Shown here: positions 52,127 to 62,085 of the stretch, piece after piece
Numbering within the stretch: the stretch's first letter is position 1
Layout of the letters: every line of letters begins with the position of its first letter
From: Kiloniella sp. EL199
GTDB taxonomy: Bacteria > Pseudomonadota > Alphaproteobacteria > Kiloniellales > Kiloniellaceae
Reading direction: 5' to 3'
Length of the DNA: 64,000 nucleotides
NCBI RefSeq assembly: GCF_900313065.1
Contig: NZ_OMPU01000013.1
Span: 186,001 to 250,000, forward strand
The notes under the pieces: generated by a model
What the model was told of the DNA's origin: nothing
Databases searched by the model: none
What the model saw: only the letters and a program-made list of their open reading frames with translations
Program-made: the position numbers and the translations under genes

Positions 52127-53392
52127 CTATAGTTTCTCACCCTGCATCAACCGAGGAAGATCCCCGACAATTCCCATGGCATGCTTCATAAAAAAACGTT
52201 TTACTGGCGGAATTTTGTCCACGGTGGCCAAACCAAGATCACGTGCCACACGAACAGGTGCCAAATCATTGGAAAACAGTTTCACAAGACCATCCATGGC
52301 ACCGAGCAAGAGTACGTTATCAAAACGACGCCACTTGGCATAATCTTCCAGAACCTGTGGTGATCCAACATCGAGACCTACTCTTCTGGAATCCACAACG
52401 ACCTGCGCCAGCGCAGCAACGTCCCGCAACCCAAGATTCAGCCCCTGTCCGGCAATCGGGTGCATTCCGTGGGCTGCATCCCCCACAAGGGCCAGACGGG
52501 TATCTGTGTAACGTTCCGCATGTAATGAGCTCAAAGGATAGGACCAACGCATATCTGTTACCGTAAAGGCCCCGAGACTTTCACCAAATCGGCGGTGAAG
52601 TTCATTGGCAAAATCTTCATTACTCATGGCCATATAGCCATCAACAAGGTCTCTTTTTTCCGACCAGACCAGTGACGAGCGATGCACACCCTCTTCGCTA
52701 TCAGGTAACGGTAAAAGCGCAAAGGGACCTGAAGGCAAGAAATGTTCGAAAGCAACACCATTATGGGGTTTTTCGTGCACCACAGTACAAACAATACCAT
52801 TCTGATGATAATCCGTTCCTGATACCTTAATCCCGGCATTTTTACGCAACTGGGAACCGCGCCCGTCTGCACCAATTACCAAGCGCGCTTTGATATGTGT
52901 GCCATCATCCAAGGAGGCAACAACACCGCGTTTATCTCTTTCCAGTTCCCGCAAGCTATGCGGTGCCAGATGATGAAGGTTTTCAAGCTCAGCGGCCTTG
53001 GCATGTGTCGAAAGCCTGATGGCGCGATTTTCCACAATCCACCCCATCGGCATATCACCGACTTCACTAAAGTCATAAGACATGGAAAGCGGAGATGCGC
53101 CACGATCAATCTGACCATCGGTAATCTCGATATAGCGAATAGCCTCTGCCGCCCATGTCATCCCATCCCACAGGCCAACCTGATCAAAAACCCGTTGAGA
53201 TCCCAGAGCAATGGCAGATGAACGACCATCAAAAGGCGTGGCCTTTTGATCAGAAGGTTCTTCGCGATCAACAACAGCGACATCCATCCCTGCGCCAGCA
53301 AGGGCAACACCCAGAGTCAAGCCAACCAGGCCACCACCAACAACAAGAACTTCAACGCTTAGATCTTTTTGAGCCATATTATTTTGAGTCAT
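52127..53392 (-). CDS. UbiH/UbiF/COQ6-type FAD-dependent hydroxylase
   Basis: 421 residues, or 416 if translation begins at the second Met. FAD motifs: VLVVGGGLVGLTLGVALAGA, the DG motif LVIGADGRGSQLRKNAGI and the second FAD site LVGDAAHGMHPIAGQGLNLG. The ATSFDGR-like loop reads ATPFDGRSSAIALGSQRVFD. It would hydroxylate the aromatic ring of a ubiquinone precursor at the inner membrane. Which ring position (UbiH, UbiI, UbiF or UbiL type) cannot be told from sequence alone. Confidence 0.93.
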   Translation of the reverse strand: MTQNNMAQKDLSVEVLVVGGGLVGLTLGVALAGAGMDVAVVDREEPSDQKATPFDGRSSAIALGSQRVFDQVGLWDGMTWAAEAIRYIEITDGQIDRGASPLSMSYDFSEVGDMPMGWIVENRAIRLSTHAKAAELENLHHLAPHSLRELERDKRGVVASLDDGTHIKARLVIGADGRGSQLRKNAGIKVSGTDYHQNGIVCTVVHEKPHNGVAFEHFLPSGPFALLPLPDSEEGVHRSSLVWSEKRDLVDGYMAMSNEDFANELHRRFGESLGAFTVTDMRWSYPLSSLHAERYTDTRLALVGDAAHGMHPIAGQGLNLGLRDVAALAQVVVDSRRVGLDVGSPQVLEDYAKWRRFDNVLLLGAMDGLVKLFSNDLAPVRVARDLGLATVDKIPPVKRFFMKHAMGIVGDLPRLMQGEKL

Positions 53393-53501
53393 TTATATTC
53401 AGGATCTTTTTTTAAGATAAGTGCATTCAGAACAAAGATAATCCAATCGCACCGAACTTACTCATTCCTATATAAGAGGGATTAAAGCCTTTGCCAAAAG
53501 A

Positions 53502-53609
53502 TATAGTTGTTTAATTTAATTCTTTCTCGTCGTTGTTTCATCGTTCGTGTAGGAGTATCTACACTTCTCTCTTCATGCCTTGAGCAAAAAACTAAATTAA
53601 ACAACTATA
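53502..53609. repeat. 108-bp element with 17-bp perfect inverted ends and an internal hairpin
   Basis: TATAGTTGTTTAATTTA (53502-53518) is repeated in exact inverse at 53593-53609. Between them GTGTAG-GAGTAT-CTACAC (about 53547-53564) forms a second stem. No flanking duplication is evident. It lies between the UbiH-type gene start and the tamB 3' end. It could be a non-autonomous mobile element, a small structured RNA or a complex terminator. Confidence 0.6.
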
Positions 53610-53694
53610 ATCGGCACCACCTAGGGATTTGCGACAATTTAACCTGAGAATTTTAAACAAAAATTCTGATCAAGTATTGATTCAATTAAAACAA

Positions 53695-56600
53695 TCAGTA
53701 ATCCCATTTCCAGAAAACACCGACCTTGCTGTCTGCCGTTTGTCCGGTTTCACTCTCAAGCGTAATATTGGGCGTCAGGTCAATCTGGACTTTTGCTTTG
53801 GTACTGTCCGCTGAAGCCCCTTGGTCAACACCGATATAGATATTATCGGTGATGTATTTTCCGGCGCTCACTTCCGGTGATCCGGTATCAGAATTTGTTC
53901 CTGCAGTCAGAACATCTACGCCCAAAGTATCCCGGGCAAAGCCGAGAACACCACCACCAGAATCTATTGTACCGGAAAGGGATGCAATCGCCGATGCAAG
54001 CTGAAGGGCCTCGACCGCCGAAAGCTTGCCCGAAGCTTTTCCAAAGAGAACCTGGGAAAGTACCTCATCCTCGGGCAAGCCATCGGGGGAAGAGAAACTG
54101 ATCTTGGGGTTGGTCGCTGTCCCCTGTATAGACACAACCGCCGTCACGTTATCAGCTTCGTAGATTGCAGAAAGATCAAGTTCTGGATTAATCTGGGTAC
54201 CGCCCAGCAGCGCGATCTTGCCCTGTCGCAATTTAAAGTTTTTACCTGCGAAAGAGAACTGCCCTCTTACCGGACTCAGGTACCCTTCAATCACCGGGGC
54301 ATTGGCAAGCCCTTTGATGGTGAATCTGCCTTCCCATTCAGAATCAAGACCTCGGCCGCGAATGAAAACCTTTCGTGGCATATTCAACAGTAAATTCAGT
54401 GAAATATTTGAAGGTTTTTGTTCTTTCTCAGCTTTTGCATCAACTGATTTTGACTGGCTCTTATTTGGACGATTGATTTCAGTGACCTCCAGATCTACGA
54501 CGCTTGGGGCAACTGCGCTACCAATATTAATATTGGTTTCACGGGTCGTAATATCCCCCGCTACCGTCATATTGGCGGGCGAACCTTTGATTGCGATATT
54601 ACCATCCGTCTGTACGGCTATTTGATCCTGATCGAGCGCTGCAAGATTGTCGAGTTGGATAGCCAAATCAACCAGTGGGTTGCTTAAATTTTCAAAGCGC
54701 ACGGTGCCTTCAGATCTCAAAACCCCCTGTTTATTGTCATTCGCCAGAAGGTTTAATCGCAACAACTGGCTATTTTCCAACCCGGCATCAAGGGTGATAT
54801 TTTTAAGCAGCGTTCCCAGTTCAATATTTTCATAACGCCCTTCACGCACAGTGGCTGTGCCGATCAACTGCGGATTTGCAACAGTCCCGGAAACCTTGAG
54901 ATCACTACGAAGTTTTCCGAGCATTTCCTGCGTATCCAGCGCCAGAATAGCCCACAAACTTTCGATTTCACTATCAATCAAAAGATCTCCAGCCAGAGGC
55001 TGGTTTTCAAGAACAGTGACAGAGAAAGGTGAAAGCCCAACCTGTAGAGGTACGGAACCTTTGGCCTGAATCTTTGATTTTTCCAACCCTGTTACATCAT
55101 TTTGAAAATCAAAGCGGTTATTATTCAACGACCCGGCTAAGGTTGTTTGCAACGGCGGTATCGTTGAATCTGAGTCGTCAGAAAGCTTGATATTTTCAGC
55201 CCTCAGCAAAAGATTTCCCTGTGCACTTTCAGGACGCAGAGACAAGTTTGCCTTTCCGGCCAACATCCCTTTTATTTCCAGATCAGGGGCAACTAAGTTC
55301 ACCAGATCTACGGGAAAGGTTTTGATTTCCACTTGCGCATCTGCACTGGATTCTGTCAGCTCACCAGCCCCGGTTATCACGCCACCATCTAATGCAAGCT
55401 CGAAAGGATCAATACTGGTTTTATCCTGATCCTGAAGCACAACAAGAGCTTGGCGCAAAGCCAGAACCTTGTCTGCAATCGTGCCATCCAACTGAGACAG
55501 TTCAAAACGTGTGTGTGATGTTTTCCCCGCCACTGGAAGCGTCAATTTGCCGCCACCACCTAAAGCAACAGAAGGTGCCATTGTACTGTCCACTGCAAAG
55601 GTAAAATCAGCATTGGATAAACCGCCCTTAACATCCAGCCGGGCTTGTTCTATCAAACGATCCTGAACAGAAACATCGGACAAAATGGCCGTCATCACCA
55701 ACAAGGGATCATTAAAATTCCCCTGTGATGTGGCAGTCACATCCAGATTCCTGATAACTGTCCCCCCGGAGTCAGGTGAGAAATTATTTGCCTTCGCGTC
55801 CAAAGCCAGATGTTGCACACCGCCTTTTTCTGTGAGGGCTGCATTGGCCGAGACTGCACCTGCGAGACCAACCCCAAAGGCTGTTCCCAGAGAGGAAATA
55901 TCACGGAAATCCCCCCGGATATCAGCAATAAGCGGCGCCCCATCAAAGGGAACCGTTGCCGTACCCGACATATTATTCTGCCCCGTTTGCAACAGAATAT
56001 CCGAGACTTCCAGTTTCCCGTAATCTGCCATAGAAAATCCAAACGCCAGATCCAGAGCTAGAATCCCTCCGCGAAGCTCTGAATCAACACCCCCACTTGC
56101 CCCACTCGCCAATGTCTTCGCGTTAAAGGTTGTCACCAAATCACCGATTTTATTCTGATTCAGATTCAAAGCGGACAGCGTTAACGTTCCTTCTGCTTCT
56201 GGATCTGTGATCTCGCCGCTTAGTGTGGTTTCAAAGTTTCCTGCCCCCAATAAGTCAAGTCCGGCAACCTTATTCAACCTTGAAAGCTCCGGGGCTTCGA
56301 CTTTTACATCAGCCAAAAGACTTTCAAAGGTGGCAGGAAGTTCAGCTGCCCCGGTAAGTTGTGCCACCGGAAGCGGTAAAGAGACATCCGATATCCTGAA
56401 GATCCCATCACCCAAATTCAAATTTGCCCTCAAGGATGGATCGGTACTCACGAGTTCCTGAAGGACAGGTTCACCCACATCAAGGCTTTGAGCTGTAATC
56501 GAGATATCACCCGTCACCTGATTGGCGACATCCAGACTCTGCAAATTTAATTCGGTGACCAGCTTTCCCTTTATCGGTGCAATCCGGGAAAGATCATCCA

Positions 56601-58107
56601 GAACGATCGCAATCTTTGAGCTTGCCGTATTCTCACGGGTTGCCATGGCCGCTCTGACATCTGCACCGATGAAAGCCCCGCGTGCACGCAGCATCGGGAT
56701 ATTTAACAATCCACTTTCAAGGACATAATGACTCTCAAGCTCAAGACGCAAGTTACGCCCCAGCAAGCTCTCTGCCTGAGGAGGAAGCCCGCTAACTTCT
56801 GTGAGAGCAGCAGATGCATTAACGGGAATCATTTCCAGCGACATCAAATTGATATCAGAGCTAATACTCCCGATAATATCCCCGATACCTAAAATATTTT
56901 GAGCTTCGGTATCAGTCTGCGCACCTTGATTAAGCTTTATGCCCCCCGCCTGAAAGGTCGTCGTGATATTCATCGACTGAAAATCACCAGCGATATCAAG
57001 ATCGACAACCCCACGCCCAAGCGAGGCCGGTGTAATCAACGAATTAAGAGTATCGACACGTAACAACAAGGTGCTGGCAGAGACATGAACGCTTTCCTTG
57101 TCGAGATCCACATCACCACTGATAGAAACACTCAGGTTAGAATTCGCAACCTCCAGAGATGACAGTGTGATCAGATCATTTTCTCTGTCCCAAAGAACTG
57201 TCGATGCCATATCAATCGGCTTGCTATCTACCAAAGGCAGGGAAGACGCAAATTTCTCTGAAAACTCTGTAGTACCGGAAAGATTAAAAGTAATTGTATC
57301 CTGCCCTTGGCTGGAAAGAGAGAGGTTAGTTTCAAACAATTCCCCCGCGTGGCCCTTGAGCTGCCCCTGCCAATTCACCAAGGGTCCCTGCCCCGTGATA
57401 GCAAAATTCACTTCAGGGTAATCGGGAAGATCTAACGCCCGTGCAATCAATCCCCCTTGAGACTCAGTAAGCTGTGCGTCAATTGACAAGGTGTCTGCAT
57501 CAGGCAGGTAATTAACTCTGGCACTGACAACCCCCTGATGCGCATCCAGCTGGTCAATATTAAGAGTACTGACAATCCCGGATTCATCCCGTACAGAAAG
57601 CTTCATAGACAGGGCCAACAGAGCCTTTCGCCCCAACATGCTCTCGGCAAGATCAATCTTTGCTATATCAAGCTGCCCAAGGCTTATATCTATAGATAAA
57701 GGCAGAGGTGATGATGTGCTCTCCTCCTCTTCCGGTGCAGAAGGCAAGTCCGGATTACGTTTCACAACCAGAGAAGCAAGAGAGATTTGGTTTATTTTTA
57801 ACTGGCCAAACAACAAATCCTGTGGAGACCAATCCAGAACAAGGTCTGTTGCTTCAAGCCAGTCACCTTGAGGGTCCCGCAGAATAACCTTACCAAGCCG
57901 CGCATTGGAAAAAACATTACCATCAAGCTGTTGTAGATAAATGGTCAAGCCAGCGGGGTCATTTACCACTGCCTCAATCTGTGCCAACAGGATCGCCCGA
58001 CCGCTATCCGTTTGCAGATAAACATAACCACCCAACAACAGAATCAGAAAAAGAGCCAATGGTGCAACGATGACCGAGGCAATAATCTTGCCTTTACTCA
58101 TTTTCAT
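53695..58107 (-). CDS. tamB: Translocation and assembly module protein TamB
   Basis: 1,470 residues. An N-terminal membrane anchor (IIASVIVAPLALFLILLLGG) is followed by a very long beta-rich periplasmic rod of repeating hydrophobic/polar strands. The C-terminal DUF490 domain contains KVFIRGRGLDSEWEGRFTIK, YLSPVRGQFSFAGKNFKLRQ and LSQVLFGKASGKLSAVEALQ, and the protein ends in VFWKWDY. TamB spans the periplasm and, with TamA, supports outer-membrane protein insertion and, as an AsmA-like protein, phospholipid transport. It begins 18 bp after the tamA stop, clearly one operon. Confidence 0.96.
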   Translation of the reverse strand: MKMSKGKIIASVIVAPLALFLILLLGGYVYLQTDSGRAILLAQIEAVVNDPAGLTIYLQQLDGNVFSNARLGKVILRDPQGDWLEATDLVLDWSPQDLLFGQLKINQISLASLVVKRNPDLPSAPEEEESTSSPLPLSIDISLGQLDIAKIDLAESMLGRKALLALSMKLSVRDESGIVSTLNIDQLDAHQGVVSARVNYLPDADTLSIDAQLTESQGGLIARALDLPDYPEVNFAITGQGPLVNWQGQLKGHAGELFETNLSLSSQGQDTITFNLSGTTEFSEKFASSLPLVDSKPIDMASTVLWDRENDLITLSSLEVANSNLSVSISGDVDLDKESVHVSASTLLLRVDTLNSLITPASLGRGVVDLDIAGDFQSMNITTTFQAGGIKLNQGAQTDTEAQNILGIGDIIGSISSDINLMSLEMIPVNASAALTEVSGLPPQAESLLGRNLRLELESHYVLESGLLNIPMLRARGAFIGADVRAAMATRENTASSKIAIVLDDLSRIAPIKGKLVTELNLQSLDVANQVTGDISITAQSLDVGEPVLQELVSTDPSLRANLNLGDGIFRISDVSLPLPVAQLTGAAELPATFESLLADVKVEAPELSRLNKVAGLDLLGAGNFETTLSGEITDPEAEGTLTLSALNLNQNKIGDLVTTFNAKTLASGASGGVDSELRGGILALDLAFGFSMADYGKLEVSDILLQTGQNNMSGTATVPFDGAPLIADIRGDFRDISSLGTAFGVGLAGAVSANAALTEKGGVQHLALDAKANNFSPDSGGTVIRNLDVTATSQGNFNDPLLVMTAILSDVSVQDRLIEQARLDVKGGLSNADFTFAVDSTMAPSVALGGGGKLTLPVAGKTSHTRFELSQLDGTIADKVLALRQALVVLQDQDKTSIDPFELALDGGVITGAGELTESSADAQVEIKTFPVDLVNLVAPDLEIKGMLAGKANLSLRPESAQGNLLLRAENIKLSDDSDSTIPPLQTTLAGSLNNNRFDFQNDVTGLEKSKIQAKGSVPLQVGLSPFSVTVLENQPLAGDLLIDSEIESLWAILALDTQEMLGKLRSDLKVSGTVANPQLIGTATVREGRYENIELGTLLKNITLDAGLENSQLLRLNLLANDNKQGVLRSEGTVRFENLSNPLVDLAIQLDNLAALDQDQIAVQTDGNIAIKGSPANMTVAGDITTRETNINIGSAVAPSVVDLEVTEINRPNKSQSKSVDAKAEKEQKPSNISLNLLLNMPRKVFIRGRGLDSEWEGRFTIKGLANAPVIEGYLSPVRGQFSFAGKNFKLRQGKIALLGGTQINPELDLSAIYEADNVTAVVSIQGTATNPKISFSSPDGLPEDEVLSQVLFGKASGKLSAVEALQLASAIASLSGTIDSGGGVLGFARDTLGVDVLTAGTNSDTGSPEVSAGKYITDNIYIGVDQGASADSTKAKVQIDLTPNITLESETGQTADSKVGVFWKWDY

Positions 58108-58125
58108 TTTGAACTAACCTTCATC

Positions 58126-59976
58126 TCAAAAGGCCTGTCCTATACTAACGTAAAACTGCCAAGCATCATCGATTTCTTCACGTCTGTTTAACGGAACTGC
58201 CACATCCAAACGTATCGGCCCGATGGCGGTATAATATCGCAACCCAAGACCAGCACCCCATTGGAAATTCCCTGAAAAGTCAGGAACCGCACTGTCGTAA
58301 ACGTTACCGCCCTCTATAAAAGGAACCAAACCAATATCTTCAGTTACACGCACCCGGGCTTCTGCGCCAAATTCAACAAGAGATCGCCCACCAATGGGAT
58401 CATCGCTTGAATTAAGAGGGCCAACAGTTTGATGCTCATAGCCTCGGATTGATCCACCACCACCAGCATAAAATCGCTTGGTTGCCGGTATATCGCTGGA
58501 ACTATCCCCGGCCAACAGACCGATTTTACCACGCGTCGCAAAAACCAGTCTGTCATCATCCAAAATGGAATAATAGGTCGATCCGTCAATTTCCGTCTTG
58601 AAGAAATCCGGGGAAGCCGCCGTCAATCCGTAATAAGGTGTTGCTGTTACACCAAAGCGAAAGCCTGTTGTTGGATCCAGCAGATCATTTGTTGAATCGT
58701 ATCGCGCACTAAGGGGAATGCTTGCAAAGGCAAAGGATTCAGTATCGTCTTCATCTTCAATTTCGGACAATTCAAGCTCAAGACCACCACCGACAGTCCA
58801 ATTTTTACTCCATTTGCGATCTATACCCACAAAAGCGCTTACAGATTTCTCTTCGTAGGCATCAGTATCTTCGTGCTTGATGTTTGTATTGGCATTAAAG
58901 CTCTGATTATTTCTGAGGTAATTTGGCTTATTAAACCCGAGCTTTAGTTGCTGACGTATCTCCGCAACAGTCAGATCTGCCCGCAGTTTTTCACCCTGAC
59001 CAAAGGTATTCCTGTTTTCCCAGAAAAACTGTGTTCCGGCCCCTTCACTTGTTGAAAAGCTGGCCCCAAGACCAACCGATTTATGCTCACGCTCAACAAA
59101 TACAAAAGTTATCGGGGTCACATAGGTGCCATCGCGGGCCGCATTACTTGTATCCAGCGGTTTCATCCGGACAGCTTCAAACAACCCCGTCCGCAAATAC
59201 TTACGGCGCAGTTCGTCTATGATCTTTGCATTATAAAGTATGCCGGCTTTCCACTGTCCCAGTTGATGAAGATAATTTGCATCAACCTCTGCCAAACCTT
59301 CAAATTCCAGATTCCCCACAACCAGTCTCGGGCCTTCATCAAGAACAAGCGTCACATCCATTTTTTGTGTCGCAAAATCAACGATTGCTTCCTGATCGGC
59401 AAGTTTAGCATCCGGATACCCATGATCAGCCAAAATTACAATTGCCTGATTCTTAGCTTCGACAATAGCTTCTGAGCGGGCAGCAACACCCGTTGATATT
59501 CCAATGTTTGCATTATTTAACGCTGTGGGAATCTGCTTCCCGGATTTGAATACAACACGGAATGTATGGAGCTGGAATTGAGGACCTGTCTTAATATCAA
59601 AAGCAACACTGATGGGCCTTTGACTATCGTCAACCTCATAAGAAATTTTGTTATCGTAATAACCTTCAGAGCGCAGAACCTTATCAAATCCCTCACTGTC
59701 TTCCCTTACTCTGCGCTTAAGCGCCGCCAAACTGGAGGGGAGCTTGTCCTTGAGCTGTTCCAAACGGGAAGATTCTTCAACAAGGCCTAACAAGTCACCT
59801 TGCATATCGCCAGAAATAGAAACCTCATACTTGTATATCTCTGAAGCAACTGTCGATAATAAGTCTTGTGCATTGGCAGGAATAAACGCCCCGAAACTCA
59901 GCAGGATAAAAGCCAAAAAAGTTATGCTTGTCTTCAGGAATTTTTGACCATTCCCAAGGAAATTAAATCGTCTCAT
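58126..59976 (-). CDS. tamA: Outer-membrane Omp85-family protein TamA
   Basis: 616 residues. A signal peptide (TFLAFILLSFGAFIPANA) is followed by POTRA domains (for example ILADHGYPDAKLADQEAIVD and LDEGPRLVVGNLEFEGLAEV) and a C-terminal 16-strand barrel. The barrel carries the conserved SRAFYAGGGGSIRGYEHQ-type loop (here TKRFYAGGGGSIRGYEHQTV) and terminates in phenylalanine (VSIGQAF). It partners TamB in the gene immediately downstream. Confidence 0.96.
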   Translation of the reverse strand: MRRFNFLGNGQKFLKTSITFLAFILLSFGAFIPANAQDLLSTVASEIYKYEVSISGDMQGDLLGLVEESSRLEQLKDKLPSSLAALKRRVREDSEGFDKVLRSEGYYDNKISYEVDDSQRPISVAFDIKTGPQFQLHTFRVVFKSGKQIPTALNNANIGISTGVAARSEAIVEAKNQAIVILADHGYPDAKLADQEAIVDFATQKMDVTLVLDEGPRLVVGNLEFEGLAEVDANYLHQLGQWKAGILYNAKIIDELRRKYLRTGLFEAVRMKPLDTSNAARDGTYVTPITFVFVEREHKSVGLGASFSTSEGAGTQFFWENRNTFGQGEKLRADLTVAEIRQQLKLGFNKPNYLRNNQSFNANTNIKHEDTDAYEEKSVSAFVGIDRKWSKNWTVGGGLELELSEIEDEDDTESFAFASIPLSARYDSTNDLLDPTTGFRFGVTATPYYGLTAASPDFFKTEIDGSTYYSILDDDRLVFATRGKIGLLAGDSSSDIPATKRFYAGGGGSIRGYEHQTVGPLNSSDDPIGGRSLVEFGAEARVRVTEDIGLVPFIEGGNVYDSAVPDFSGNFQWGAGLGLRYYTAIGPIRLDVAVPLNRREEIDDAWQFYVSIGQAF

Positions 59977-60323
59977 AAAGAGCGCACCCTGTTGCTTCGA
60001 TACTAGGGCTTTACAATACAGGCCCTATTCGGACTAGCTTGCCCAATTAAACTAACTGATCCGATGACTTAGTACAGAAAAATAACACTTCCCCTGAACT
60101 CTACTTAACCAATAACTATCGCTTTAGAGCTTGCCATTCAATCGTGGCTTATACCTATGCTGTAAAGATAATTTTTTAATTTGCCTATTATTTGACCAAC
60201 AAATTATACGTGATTAAAATTTAGACAAAAATTATTTTGCGCTGCACAGTTTGAATCCACGTGCAAGTGCCATATACAACACTTATCTATATGAAAATAA
60301 AGGATATTAATTTTTCTAAAAGT
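59977..60323. other. Divergent control region between tamA and the ammonium transporter
   Basis: About 350 bp, mostly AT-rich. TGCAC and GTGCA half-sites occur at about 60244-60266 but are 13 bp apart, not the 7 bp expected of an NtrC site. No gene or repeat was seen. The sigma-54-type promoter lies at its right end. Confidence 0.45.
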
Positions 60324-60338
60324 TGGCACGTTTCTTGG
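60324..60338 (+). promoter_or_regulatory. Sigma-54 (-24/-12) type promoter of the ammonium transporter
   Basis: TGGCACG (60324-60330), four bases, TTGG (60335-60338). The -24 box is a perfect match to the consensus and the -12 box differs at one base (TTGC expected). It lies 42 bp upstream of the probable ATG, and amt genes are classic RpoN/NtrC targets. Confidence 0.75.
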
Positions 60339-60380
60339 AACTAGAAGAGCAGTCCCAGAACGCAAATAATGGAAGAAACA

Positions 60381-61766
60381 ATGTCCAGCCTTCTCAGTTC
60401 CCTACAAAACGTTCGCAAAAGCACTGTCACACCATTTGCGATAACAGCCTCATTGCTTATGCTCTCCACACCAGCACATGCCGCAGTAACAGAAGAAACT
60501 GCTTTTGTCTTCAACACATTTTCCTTTTTGATTAACGGTGTTCTCGTTATGTGGATGGCAGCCGGTTTTGCCATGCTGGAAGCCGGTTTGGTGCGCAGTA
60601 AAAACACAGCCGCAATTTGCCTGAAGAACATTGCCCTCTATTCTATTGCAGGCCTTATGTTTTATCTCGTCGGCTACAATCTATTGTACGTTGGTGTAGA
60701 AGAAGGTGGCTTTATAGGAACGTTCAGCTTTTTTTATGACTCAGGCAACGCAGAAGTCGCTCTTCTTTCCGCAGAAGCCAGTACCGAAGAATTGATCACT
60801 GCTGTCACATCAAACGGTTATTCCGTTATGTCAGACTGGTTCTTTCAGATGGTTTTCGTCGCCGCGACTGCCTCTATTGTCTCTGGCACCCTCGCCGAGC
60901 GTATAAAATTTTGGCCATTTATGTTATTCATTGCCGTCCTGACCGCAGTTATTTATCCAATTCAAGCTTCCTGGAGCTGGGGTGGCGGCTGGTTGTCCGA
61001 GCTTGGTTTTAGCGATTTTGCCGGATCAAGCATCGTTCATTCCGTTGGTGGATGGGCAGCTTTTACCGGCGCAATCATACTGGGGCCACGCAAAGGTAAA
61101 TTCTCAAAAGATGGTCGGGTTAAGCCAATTCCGGGGTCTAACCTCCCACTCGCAACACTCGGTACATTTATTCTGTGGATGGGGTGGTTTGGATTTAACG
61201 GCGGGTCTCAGCTCGCACTTGGGTCTGCAGCAGATGCCGTCGCCATGGCCATCGTTTTTGTAAACACGAACATCGCCGCCGCTGCTGGTGTTGTAGCATC
61301 CATGATCCTGACACAGATTCTCTACAAAAAAATTGACCTGACAATGGCCCTCAACGGTGCTCTTGCCGGTTTGGTTGCGATTACCGCAGGACCAGATGTT
61401 TCCCACGCATATATGGCCATTATCATTGGCGGCATTGGCGGTGCTATCGTAGTCTTTGCCGTCCCCCTACTTGACAGCCTGCAAATTGACGATGTTGTCG
61501 GCGCTATTCCCGTTCACCTCTGCGCAGGAATCTGGGGAGCGCTGGCTGTTGGCATTTTTGGTTCCGGAACCATTGTTTCCCAGCTGACAGGTATTATTGC
61601 CATCGGCGCTTTCACCATTGTCTGCAGCGCTGGCCTATGGGTTCTGCTCAAGATAACTGTCGGTATTCGGGTTTCCGATGAAGATGAATACAACGGTCTT
61701 GATGTCAGCGAACTAGGCTTGGAAGCCTACCCAGAATTTGGACGAGGCTCACAAAAACTCGTCTAA
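60381..61766 (+). CDS. amt: Ammonium transporter, Amt family
   Basis: About 461 residues from the ATG at 60381, which has GGAAG upstream; an ATG four codons earlier is possible. A cleavable signal (SLLMLSTPAHA) precedes eleven membrane helices. Diagnostic features: MLEAGLVRSKN, YSVMSDWFFQMVFVAATASI with the conserved aspartate, the twin histidines in SSIVHSVGGWAAFTGAI and GAIPVHLCAGIWGAL, and ILWMGWFGFNGGSQLALGSA. It is a trimeric inner-membrane ammonium channel. No glnK-type P-II gene is adjacent. Control by nitrogen limitation is suggested by the sigma-54 promoter. Confidence 0.97.
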   Translation: MSSLLSSLQNVRKSTVTPFAITASLLMLSTPAHAAVTEETAFVFNTFSFLINGVLVMWMAAGFAMLEAGLVRSKNTAAICLKNIALYSIAGLMFYLVGYNLLYVGVEEGGFIGTFSFFYDSGNAEVALLSAEASTEELITAVTSNGYSVMSDWFFQMVFVAATASIVSGTLAERIKFWPFMLFIAVLTAVIYPIQASWSWGGGWLSELGFSDFAGSSIVHSVGGWAAFTGAIILGPRKGKFSKDGRVKPIPGSNLPLATLGTFILWMGWFGFNGGSQLALGSAADAVAMAIVFVNTNIAAAAGVVASMILTQILYKKIDLTMALNGALAGLVAITAGPDVSHAYMAIIIGGIGGAIVVFAVPLLDSLQIDDVVGAIPVHLCAGIWGALAVGIFGSGTIVSQLTGIIAIGAFTIVCSAGLWVLLKITVGIRVSDEDEYNGLDVSELGLEAYPEFGRGSQKLV

Positions 61767-61916
61767 CGTTTTCAGTCTCCCCACTGAAGTTGGTGATCTC
61801 ACAACCTATCGTGAAATCATCCGAGAACATCCGGTCATCCCTTTTCCGGTACGTCTCATCCTCCTTAGGCCCTACAGACCGCTATCCGAGCTCTTTCCTA
61901 GTAGGGTCTTAACTTG

Positions 61917-61950
61917 CCGCCTGTCACACCCCCGTGATAGGCGGTCTTTT
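61917..61950 (+). terminator. Rho-independent terminator after amt
   Basis: CCGCCTGTCAC (61917-61927) pairs with GTGATAGGCGG (61934-61944) with one G-T pair. TCTTTTTAT follows. A second weaker stem, GGCCCTAC with GTAGGGTC, lies just upstream. Confidence 0.88.
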
Positions 61951-62085
61951 TATTTGAAAACATCACTAAACTCGCAAAAAATTTTCTTTTCTCTAGCCAC
62001 GCTCTTGCCCGAATTGGTATTTAGTTACATTAATTAAACCAATTCATGCTGACCGAAATAGTAGAGTCCGAGGTTAAGAGTTCAC

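Noticed and set aside
60244-60266. NtrC-binding site upstream of amt
   Set aside because: TGCAC and GTGCA half-sites are 13 bp apart, not the expected 7, so the match is not convincing.
61738-62037. 99-codon frame after amt
   Set aside because: Runs through the amt terminator; no start signal.
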